A stretch of DNA of 64,000 nucleotides from Chitinophagaceae bacterium. Its GTDB lineage: Bacteria > Bacteroidota > Bacteroidia > Chitinophagales > Chitinophagaceae. Both the position numbers and the translations under genes were made by a program. A model generated the notes under the pieces. That model saw only the letters and a list, made by a program, of their open reading frames with translations. It did not search any database and was not told where the DNA came from. The stretch is taken from the NCBI GenBank assembly GCA_016787065.1, contig JAEUVD010000019.1, forward strand, positions 1 through 64,000. The letters are read 5' to 3'. Of this stretch, positions 47,899 to 57,500 are shown piece by piece. Each line of letters begins with the position of its first letter. Position 1 is the first letter of the stretch.

Positions 47899-48789
47899 AT
47901 GATTGACCAATCTCTAGAATTAATTGAAAAAAGATTAAAGACTCAACTTGTCCAGGAACTATCACGAACTGGATTATTATTTCGTTTATTTTCAAGAGTA
48001 AAAGAATCAAATTCAATTAAAGAAAAATTCACACGAAAAAACTATTCAATTGAAGAAAAAAAAATGCAAGACCTAATAGGCTTTAGGATAACTACCTATT
48101 TTAGTGATGATCTTAAAATTGTATTTGACCTTTGCAGTAAATTGTTTGAAGTTGTCAGCTTGGAATATGATACCCCCAAGGCAGAGGAATTCAAGCCTCT
48201 CAGAAAAAATATGGTTTGTAAAATGCCAAAGGAAGAAGATAGTATTTATCATGAATTGGCTAGAACTAGCAAACATTATGATTTAATAGAAAATACTTTT
48301 GAAATTCAATTTAGGACAACGCTTTCTGAAGGTTGGCACGAAGTGGACCATTTAATGAGGTACAAATGCAAAGATGATTGGACAGACCTAACTGATGAAA
48401 GTCGAATGCTGAACGGAATTTATGCCACACTTGAAACAAACGATCAAGCTTTAAAGGCTTTATTTGATGATATTGCATACCATCATTATAAAGCAAAGAA
48501 ATGGGAAGCAATGTTACGTAATAAATTAAGACTTAGATTCACTTTGGAAAATCTTGATAATGATATTGTAGTTCATTTAAATAAAACTCCTGAAATTGGT
48601 AAGAAGCTTTTCAAATTAAATCGAAATAAATTAATAAACGAATACATCAACTCCACTCTTTCTTTTCCCACTACTTTTGACAATTGGATGTTCTTCATAA
48701 ATTACACTTTTTTGAATGACAACTATATAGTTTCGAAGACTCCCGATTTTCTATTAGATGACTTTAAATTGAATCTTAAAGTAGATTAA
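47899..48789 (+). CDS. RelA/SpoT-like nucleotidyltransferase, candidate toxic effector
   Basis: 296 aa with a single RelA/SpoT synthetase-type domain (about 25-160): R33-V-K35...S39-I-K-E-K43 (ATP side), D58-LIGF-R63 (metal ligand), E135-IQF-RT140 (second acidic ligand) and WHEVDH (146-151), the counterpart of WAEIEH in RelA. No HD hydrolase, TGS, ACT or zinc-finger domains exist, so this is not the housekeeping enzyme. The usual acceptor-loop YxSxH between 63 and 135 is not apparent (the region reads SIYHELARTSKHY), so the acceptor may be other than GDP/GTP, for instance tRNA. The C-terminal 130 residues are unrecognised. It begins 2 nt after the NACHT stop, strongly suggesting co-translation. 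Confidence 0.85.
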   Translation: MIDQSLELIEKRLKTQLVQELSRTGLLFRLFSRVKESNSIKEKFTRKNYSIEEKKMQDLIGFRITTYFSDDLKIVFDLCSKLFEVVSLEYDTPKAEEFKPLRKNMVCKMPKEEDSIYHELARTSKHYDLIENTFEIQFRTTLSEGWHEVDHLMRYKCKDDWTDLTDESRMLNGIYATLETNDQALKALFDDIAYHHYKAKKWEAMLRNKLRLRFTLENLDNDIVVHLNKTPEIGKKLFKLNRNKLINEYINSTLSFPTTFDNWMFFINYTFLNDNYIVSKTPDFLLDDFKLNLKVD

Positions 48790-48926
48790 AACTAAAACAC
48801 TTTAAAATTTCGATCTACCCAATTTTACATCTGTATTAAAAGATTTAAAAATACTTGAAGACATTTTAAATCAACGATTAAGTATATATATGCTCATCCT
48901 AAATAAATAATGTTAAACCGATCACT

Positions 48927-49355
48927 GTGCAACATAAAGAGATAATCGAAAAACTGATTAATGCATTACAAAGATTAGTAAAAAGCAATAATCAATTTGA
49001 TACATGGAACTATATGGTAAGCTATCGCCTTCTTTGGGCATTAGAAAATTATCCGGAAATGCAAATTCCAAGCACACGATTAGGAGTTGTAATGGACTAT
49101 GAAAGCTGGTGCGAAATTTTTACAATCCGATATGAAAAGGATTTTCTTTGGGTTGGATTAGAAGGAATTGAACGCTCAGGCTTTGGTTCGGATGGCTATG
49201 AAAGGATTTATTATCATTATACTTTTGAGGAGGTTAAGGAAATGATGGCAAATGATATCAATACTGACTTTGGAGATATTAGTGAATGGTATACCAGGGT
49301 AATAAGCTGTTTGGAAGGAGGTGACTATAAAATAGAAATGGAATGCTATGAATAA
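48927..49355 (+). CDS. Hypothetical protein
   Basis: 142 aa from the GTG at 48927; an internal ATG at 49014 (M30) is the next candidate but would remove a regular N-terminal helix (EIIEKLINALQRLVKS). The protein is acidic with many aromatic residues (DTWNYMVSYRLLWALENY, GSDGYERIYYHYTF) and a C-terminal cysteine-containing strand (YKIEMECYE). I recognise no family. It follows the RSH-like gene by 137 nt, on the same strand, so it may be a separate unit at the edge of the defence island or a third part of it, for instance an immunity protein; that is only a suggestion from position. Confidence 0.6.
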   Translation: MQHKEIIEKLINALQRLVKSNNQFDTWNYMVSYRLLWALENYPEMQIPSTRLGVVMDYESWCEIFTIRYEKDFLWVGLEGIERSGFGSDGYERIYYHYTFEEVKEMMANDINTDFGDISEWYTRVISCLEGGDYKIEMECYE

Positions 49356-49461
49356 AGAAAAGTGCCGACATATTTGTATCCGCATCAACCACTACCAAGA
49401 TATAATGGTTTGTGAGGACACCAAACCATGGGAATAGGTACTAATTAATTAGAGATAGAGT

Positions 49462-50553
49462 ATGTCTAAAACATATAATACCATAGGGTGTTTATCAACG
49501 ATAAAATCAAAGCTTGCTGAAAATGATATTCATGATTTTAAATCCGTAAAGGAACTACTCGATTTTCGCGATGCTTACTCTTTAACTCGTCAACACATTA
49601 TTACACTGCATGAACAACATATTGAAAATGAAAAATTGATACTAAGTGCTGATTTAAAGCAATTAGATATCGACATCGAAGCACATAAACAACACACCCG
49701 TAAAATACTGACTAATGAAATTGAAGAACTAACACAACGCGAAGAAGATATGTCGTTCAGTTCGTCTAGCCATATTTTTAGTAAGCTTCTGATCCGATAT
49801 AAAAGGTGGAATTATCAAAAGTTAATTAAAAGATTAATGAGTAATCTGGAACATAAGGTTTCGAATTCCACAGAGGAACTTGTTGCTTTACATAACGCTA
49901 AAAAAGTCCGTTATCAATTTATTCAATCACATTTTAAGGAGTCTGTAATGCATAGTGCACAGCAGGAAATTGCTACGCTGGATAGAAAGAAAAGGGTAAT
50001 TGATGGCTTAAACAGTTTCATTTACGGTGCTATTGGAGAGCAGCAAGTAGTTAAAACCTTGGAAGCACTCTCAGATGACTATCATATCATTAATGACTTC
50101 TTCTTTATTTTCGACAAACCTATTTATTATAAAGAGGAAGGCAGTTATATAACATCTATTCAAATTGACCACTTACTAGTTGCGCCATCAGGTGTATTCT
50201 TAATTGAAACCAAAAACTGGAATGAAAAATCGTTGCGTAATACAGATTTGCGTTCTCCGGTAAAGCAAATAAAACGTTCTAGTTTTGCATTGTTTACTCT
50301 TCTTCATAACGAAAACTCAAATATTCAAGGTAATTTAAGTTATCATTCTTGGGGGCATAAGAAGATCCCTATAAAGAACTTACTCGTTTTTACCAATTCT
50401 GTACCAAAGGAACAGTTTCAATTTGTAAAAATTCTTGCTCTTCATCAACTCATAAGCTACGTAAACTATTTCAAACCAATCTTTTCTTCCATTGAGACTA
50501 TGAGAATTGCGGATTATTTGGCTAGTAAGAATAGTCGAAGGATGCATTATTAG
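49462..50553 (+). CDS. NERD-domain nuclease-related protein with coiled coil
   Basis: 363 aa. The first roughly 180 residues are charged and helical (HEQHIENEKLI, EIEELTQREEDM, AQQEIATLDRKKR), probably a coiled coil. A NERD (nuclease-related) domain follows (about 190-315) with the family pattern G192-E193 (GAIGEQQV), D236 in SIQIDHLLV and E249-T-K251 in FLIETKNW, the D...ExK core of the PD-(D/E)xK superfamily. NERD proteins often occur in defence islands and with DNA-processing genes. It is on the same strand as the RM/NACHT operon, about 107 nt after the 142-aa gene. A nuclease role is likely by family but not demonstrated. Confidence 0.85.
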   Translation: MSKTYNTIGCLSTIKSKLAENDIHDFKSVKELLDFRDAYSLTRQHIITLHEQHIENEKLILSADLKQLDIDIEAHKQHTRKILTNEIEELTQREEDMSFSSSSHIFSKLLIRYKRWNYQKLIKRLMSNLEHKVSNSTEELVALHNAKKVRYQFIQSHFKESVMHSAQQEIATLDRKKRVIDGLNSFIYGAIGEQQVVKTLEALSDDYHIINDFFFIFDKPIYYKEEGSYITSIQIDHLLVAPSGVFLIETKNWNEKSLRNTDLRSPVKQIKRSSFALFTLLHNENSNIQGNLSYHSWGHKKIPIKNLLVFTNSVPKEQFQFVKILALHQLISYVNYFKPIFSSIETMRIADYLASKNSRRMHY

Positions 50554-50736
50554 AACCACTACTCTAGTGTATACTATTTATTCCAAGGTTTCTCTATCGA
50601 TTGTTGCCTTCCGACGTTAGAGCAATTAGCTAGGAACAATTATTCTCATATTGACAAGAATGGAGGGTGGCCAACAGCATGGTCATCTTGTACTGGTATA
50701 AGAGTCGGTAAATACGTTAATTCATTTTAGCCCTCT

Positions 50737-51030
50737 CTATGAAAGTGTAAAACGTTCAGGTAATTGAATGGAACATTTCTTGATTTCTTTAATGAATCTT
50801 ATCTCACCTGAAGCATTTACTTCATACAAACTTCCATTCTTTACAACCAATTGCGGCAGCTTCGTTTTTGTTGCATCTTCACTTGCTTTTGCAGTAGCAA
50901 CAATTGCGGCACCTAACAATGCACCAATAAAAGCATCTTCTTCTTCGTCTTTAGATAATACCTCGCCGATTGCTGCACTAAGTAAACCGTTAACTACCAT
51001 TCTTCTTATAATATCGTTCATACTATCCAT
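50737..51030 (-). CDS. Small hypothetical protein with glycine-rich hydrophobic segment
   Basis: 97 aa from MDSMNDII. The central stretch (AFIGALLGAAIVATAKA) is hydrophobic with a glycine/alanine spacing like a glycine zipper, and the C-terminal part (VVKNGSLYEVNASGEIRFIKEI) looks like short beta strands. There is no signal peptide. It is the only minus-strand gene near the defence island and probably marks its edge. I do not recognise a family. An alternative start is M4. Confidence 0.6.
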   Translation of the reverse strand: MDSMNDIIRRMVVNGLLSAAIGEVLSKDEEEDAFIGALLGAAIVATAKASEDATKTKLPQLVVKNGSLYEVNASGEIRFIKEIKKCSIQLPERFTLS

Positions 51031-51096
51031 CGTTTAAAATTACTAGTTGATTCCTTATTTTTAGAACATTAGGTGGTTTCTAAATTTAATCGAAAA

Positions 51097-51166
51097 TGAA
51101 CAGTGAACAATGAACAATGAACAATGAATAATGAACAGTGAATAATGAACAATAAATATTGAACAA
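51097..51166. repeat. Heptanucleotide repeat TGAACAA x10
   Basis: Ten consecutive 7-mers, mostly TGAACAA with variants TGAACAG, TGAATAA and one TAAATAT, occupy 51097-51166. They lie in the 545-bp gap between the 97-aa gene and the adhesin, where nothing else but the small ORF at 51416 is supported. Downstream, TGTGAC occurs at 51319, 51329 and 51351, without clear meaning. Confidence 0.9.
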
Positions 51167-51415
51167 TTTGGATGGTTACTTAGGGATGATACCATGCGTT
51201 TATGTTGAACTTACTGGTATGATTCTCATTCATACCAACAAGGTTACCGACACATTAGAATTTTCAACATACCATTAGACCGGTAACACCTCTCTCTTAA
51301 ACCCGCATAAAATGTAACTGTGACGAATTTGTGACGCTTTTTTAAAGGCTTGTGACCTATTTGTATCGCCTCGATATTAGGAATTTGGTTTACTGTATTC
51401 CATTTTTGTATTCAC

Positions 51416-51529
51416 ATGAAACTTCGCTCGAATATTCACAGAACAGCCCCCTATGTGCTCATCTTCCTCATTGGATTGATCATCATACTGATTATCTGGT
51501 GGTGGTTTGATCGGCAAATGCCTTCCTGA
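51416..51529 (+). CDS. Small single-pass membrane peptide (37 aa)
   Basis: ATG at 51416 to TGA at 51527-51529 encodes 37 residues: a basic N terminus (MKLRSNIHR), one hydrophobic helix (VLIFLIGLIIILII) and a tryptophan-rich polar end (WWWFDRQMPS), a normal inside-positive small membrane protein. It stands 46 nt upstream of the giant adhesin ATG, so it may be in its transcript. No recognised family; a chance ORF is possible, but the composition of helix, flanking charges and interfacial tryptophans favours a real peptide. Confidence 0.5.
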   Translation: MKLRSNIHRTAPYVLIFLIGLIIILIIWWWFDRQMPS

Positions 51530-51575
51530 ATCCTTCGTGCATCAAACCATTTTCACACCCTAAAAACAACATAAC

Positions 51576-54500
51576 ATGAACCAACGGAACACACCCCTTC
51601 AAAACAAATTCTTCCAAAGTCTCTACCGGACCTTTCTGATCCTGTTATTGTGCTCTTCCTCCAACTTCCTCCAAGCGCAAACCGGTGGCGCCCTCAATTT
51701 CACCAACGGTGATTATGTTGACCTCGGCGGCTCTCAAGGCAATTTTGGAAACGGCGATTTTACCATCGAAACATGGTTCAAAACATCCATGGCGGATGGT
51801 ACCATTATGGGAAAACGCTCTATTTGTAATGTAAGTGCCTTCTGGAATATCCGAATTACGAATGGTAAAATACGCATGGAGATGATGGAAGCGGGCGGCA
51901 ATAACACCGTTGATATTTCTACCCCGCTCAGCTATAATGATAATCAATGGCATCACCTAGCTGTTGTTCGGAATAGCGTTTTAGTTAAAATTCTAATCGA
52001 TGGTTATGAAGTGGCCAGCACCGCCGAACCGATAACCCTATTAGTAAATGCCGATGCACTTAAACTAGGGCAAACGGCATGCAGTAATTATGTGGGTTTA
52101 TTAGATGAAACCCGTATTTGGAATATCGCACTTTCTAACTGTACTATTTTTAGCAGGAAAGATTATGAGTATAATGTAGCCAATACATCCCTACGCTTTA
52201 ATGCACATTACAACCAAGGTATTGCCTCGGGTACCAATACCACCACCACTTCTTTAACGAATTCAGCACCTACCTCTACCCCGGGAATCTTAATTGGCTT
52301 CGCGCTCAGCGGAACATCTTCGAATTGGGTTAGCAGTGATTGTCCGGCTCAGGGTGAAAGCGTTCCTTTCGTATCCGTTGAAACGAAAGTATCATGCGGT
52401 CCTTACGTTTGGGGTGGTGTTACTTATACTAACTCTGGTAACTACTTAAAAACATTTATCGCCGGTAATGGTTGTGATTCGGTAGCACAATTAGTATTAA
52501 CCGTTAATCCCATTCTGTCTGTTACTACAATCACCAATGATGCCGCCGTTTGTGCCGGCTCGAGTTCTACTCTATCGGTAGTGAGTTCTAATAGCCCTAG
52601 CTATTGCACCCCTACTACTACCAACACAAGCGCCGGCAACGATTATATTTCTCAGTTTAGCTTCGCAGGCATTTCCAATACTACCGGTGATGGCCCTGGT
52701 GTTTACAACTACTATAATACCCAATACGGTTATGTAACCGCCGGTGGTACTAATTCGATGATGATGATTTTCGATGCCACCTTTCAACAAGGCGTGGCAA
52801 TTTGGGTTGATCTAAACCAAGATGAAGATTTTGACGATAGTGGCGAGATGGTTTTTAGCGTAGCACCTTCCAACTTTGGCCCCTTAGCTAATATCACGAT
52901 ACCGTCTACCGCTCGCAATGGGATTACCCGCATGCGGGTAGCTTGTCGTCGTGGCGCTATACCCACCACCGGACAGTCGTGTGGCGGTTTCGATTATGGC
53001 GAGTTTGAAGACTATAACCTCGTTATTTCGGGTGGCGTTGCTAATCCAAATTATACAGCTTCTTGGTCGCCATCCACCTACCTCTCAAACACCAATAGTG
53101 CTACCGTAACTGCTTCCTCTATGAACAGCACAACTACCTATACCATTACATACACCGATGCTGTAGGTTGCTCGGCTACCGCTACTAAAACGATTACGGT
53201 AAATCCATTGCCAACGGCTCCGATTATTGTGTCCGAATCTCCGAAGTATTGTCAAGGTGATACCATGACCTTGAGTAAATCAACCTCCTATTGTTTACCT
53301 ACCGTGAGTGGTGCGAATGTGGTTGGACAACATTATATTTCGCAATTTTTATTCGACGGACAAATTCAATCCGTTAGTGGTGAAGGCCCTGCTATTTATA
53401 ACAATTATTCCAATCAAACGGCGAATGTAACTGCGGGTAGTACCTATAACTTTTTAATTGGTCATGGGGGAACAGCTTCAACGGGTAAGGCTATTTGGGT
53501 TGATTATAATTTTGATGGTGATTTTAGTGATGCCGGAGAATTCGTTTATTCGTCTGGCAGCAGTACATCAAGTATTTCCTCAAACATGACCATTCCTACT
53601 TCTGCTTACACCGGTATAGCTCGGATGAGAGTAGCTGTAAGTTCAGGCACACAACCAACGAGCTCACAATCATGTGTTGGATTCTCCTTAGGAGAGTATG
53701 AAGATTATTCACTCAACATAAGCGGGGGGCTTAATGCTTACATTTGGTCGCCATCGGCGTTGTTAAGCTCTTATATTGGTAACATGGCAAACATTGTTGG
53801 GCAGTACACCAATACCACCTATACACTCACCGTAACGGATGCCAACGGATGTAGTAATTCAGGTACTAAAACAATTCCGTATTTCGCGAAACCGAATGTT
53901 ACGATTAACAATATCCCATCGAGTATTTGCAGTGGCTCTCAGATTACGCTTACTGCTAGTGGGGCGCAAACTTATGCATGGACGGGTGGTATTACCAATG
54001 GTGTTCCGTTTACTTTTCTAACCACTAATTCATATACTGTAACAGGTACTGATATCAATGGTTGCGTTAATACTGCTGTTAAATCGCTCACCGCTTTACC
54101 TGTACCGAATGCCCCTACGGTTATCTCTGGCGATACGATTTGTCCGGGAGGTACAATTCAATTATCTACTCCTAAACCTTGTACTCCGTATGCAGTTTTT
54201 GGTTATAGTAGTTATTCAAGCATGAACGGGTTATACCTAAACTCGCAAGGATTTGGTGCTAACCCAACCGTTTATAATGATTATAGTAATTACGAACTGA
54301 ATTTAAACGCGAATCAAAGCTATCCGTTCGACATTAGTCAGAACGCCTACGCCAATTACTATGGTATTTGGTTTGACAAGAACCAAAATGGTGTATTTTC
54401 CTTTGATGAGAAATTATCCGGCGGACTTACCGGTGCGAACAACCATACGTCTGGCACCATCACCATACCGGCGGATGCTATTAATGGTAAATGTATCATT

Positions 54501-57500
54501 CGCGTGGGTGTTGCGTTCAATAATTTTGACGCCTGTTTGGTAGATTATGCATCGGATCCGAATAGTGGTTATGGGCAATTTATGGATATCACCATTAATG
54601 TTAGTAACGGACTACCTGCGTTTACTTGGACTCCATCAACCTACCTCAATACTACAGTAGGCAATAAGGTTACGGCTAATGCTGTTTTGAATCCAATCAC
54701 GTATACTGTTACAAGTACCGCACTCAATGGATGCACAGCAAGCAGCACAATCGCTTTAACCCATTATACCAATCCAACAGTGGTGGCGAATGCATCATCC
54801 AATCTAGTTTGTCCGGGCACACCCGTTACCTTAACCGGGTCAGGTGCTAGTCAGTACGCTTGGAGCCATGGCGTTCAAGATGGAAGTCCGTATACTATTA
54901 ATGCAACAACTACGTTTACAGTTACCGGAACCGATATTCATGGTTGTACCGGTAGTGGTACCACTACGGTAAATGTGTACTCGAATCCAGGTTATAGTAT
55001 ATCCCTTGCGCCTGTTTGTGAGGGTGAATCGTCGGTGATCAGTTTAAACGCTAACTATTGCACACCCACAGTTACCAGCAACCTCCCGAATCGTGATTAC
55101 ATTGATACCTTTATTTTTAATGGTAATGCTATTCAAAATTACTCTGGTGAAGTTGCAGGCAACTATAGTTACTATAGCGCTCAAACTGCCAATGTAATAG
55201 CAGGCAATAGCTATAGCTTTACGATGGGTATTGGTGGTAGTGTTGCCAACCTTAGAGGTATTTGGGTAGACTATAATCAGGATGGTGATTTTTCGGATGC
55301 GGGTGAATTTGTTTGGAGCAGTACGGCTACGCTCAATACGGTAACGGGTTCGTTTGTAATTCCGTCAACAGCAGGAAATGGTGTAACGCGGATGCGTGTG
55401 CTATGTGCTAGTTCCATTGGTGGAAGTTTAAGTAATATGTGGTGCAGTGGTGTTGTATTTGGTGAATTTGAAGATTATCGTTTACGTATTTCAGGAGGCA
55501 GTCAGATAATTACTTGGTCGCCTGCTAATCTTTTATCGGATAGTGTAGGAACTGAAGTTCTAAATACTCCTTTAACTGAGAACACAACCTTTTATGCTAC
55601 TTACACTACCAACACCGGATGTAGCTATACATACTCTTCCTATTTATATGTTCTAACGAAGCCGGTCATTGCACCGATATCCAGTAACAATTCCGTTTGC
55701 CCAAATACGAGTGTTGACTTGCAAACGAATCTGATAGAAAATTCACTCTTCAAAACAAATCTATATTCCGGTTTACCAATTCAATATTTTACAAATACCT
55801 ATTCTTACATGTCGGTTACAGGACTCCCAACTTCAGGGATGAAATTGAAGCGTATTATTTTTAATGGTTGTAATTTAACGAGCACTGCCGCGTTATATGC
55901 AACGTTAACTGGTCCGAATTCAGATTATCTCTTTCTATTCTATTTTGACTCTCCCGTTGAATTGATTAACGCCACCTTGGTTATGGATGATTCCTCTCCC
56001 TATATAAATGTATTCGCTAATAGCACCCAGAGCTATCTCAGTATTCATCCTTCGTATAACAACCTTTTATACAATTACATATACAACTTGGGCGATTTCA
56101 CTGGAAATTTAAATGGCCCATGGGCTTTGCATTTCTTTTCAAATAGTCCATCAACAACCGGTCAATTTCAATCTTTTCAAATGGAGTTTGAATCATTTAA
56201 CAATCCAAACGTTACATGGACGGCTAACATTCCTATTGCACAAAACGGTATTGCTAATCCTACAGCACTTAACACGCCGGCACTTATAAGCACAGCGGCA
56301 ACCTATACCGTTACGGCAACAAGCAATTTTGGTTGTACAGCCAGTGGTTCCTTGGATATTTTCGCAGATACACCACAACCTGCTATTACCAGCAGCAATG
56401 GAAATACGTTCTGCGTGGAGAATACAGCCACTACTTTGCAAATAGACACGCCAAACTATTGCGTTCCGACGCATCTGAACGGATCTAGTCAGAACGATTT
56501 TTACCTAAGCTCTTTCTACTTGCCCGATGGCGTAACCAGTCCTTGGTTTATCACTTCCTTCCAAACAAATTATACGCACTATGCGCACCTACATCAGCTC
56601 AGTGCAGGTAACAATTATACTTGTACTATCGGTTATAACAGTGCCAACAGTTATATTCATGCATGGCTCGATTTAAATCAAGATGGTGATTTCTTCGATG
56701 CCAATGAGTACTTAGGTTATCAAGTTGGAAGTAGTGCCAATGCAACGGTGAATATACCGATGACCATTCCGGCGAACGCCAATAATGGCTATGTACGCAT
56801 GCGTGTTGCCGCAACGAACAATATCTTAAACAGACCTTGTGGCGGAGCGATTTACGGTGAGTATGAAGATTATGATTTGGTAATTTCAGGAGGCCAAGCC
56901 AATCCAACGATTGCATGGTCGCCGACGAATAATTTGAACAACGCCTTAGGTAGTTCGGTAGCAGTTTCGAATGTAATGGCCACTACTACGTATACAGCAA
57001 CGGTAACTGATGACAGCGGATGCAGTGCAACTGCTACGAAAACGATTACAGTCAACCCTTGTGGTAATGCTACACAAACAGGTGTAACCTTATACCTGCA
57101 AGGATATTATACTCCAGCGGGAACTATGCAAGCTGTATTATCCAATCAAGGTCAACCAGGATCCAATAGTATCACAGACACTATACAAGTGGAGTTGCGC
57201 GACCCTTTGAATACAACGCAAGTGGTGGTATCAGAGAAGGCTGTATTAAGTACTAATGGCAATACCTTAGTTAGCTTTGCGCCAATACCGAAGGGTTACT
57301 ATTATATTGTAGTAAAGCATCGTAATAGCATTGAAACATGGTCGGCTGCACCGATCTTAATAACCAATACCACACAGTACAACTTTACCACTCAAGCCAG
57401 TAAAGCCTATGGTGATAATCAAGTGGAAGTTGCTCCAGGCAAGTGGGCTTTGTTTACCGGTGATATCAACCAAGATCAAGCGATAGATGCTTATGATTAT

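Noticed and set aside
47899..48789. Housekeeping Rel/SpoT stringent-response enzyme
   Set aside because: It lacks HD hydrolase, TGS and ACT domains, and is only 296 aa in a defence operon.
51319..51356. TGTGAC direct repeats as a CRP-type site
   Set aside because: The copies are direct rather than inverted, with unequal spacing (10 and 22 bp), and there is no independent sign of a CRP regulon.
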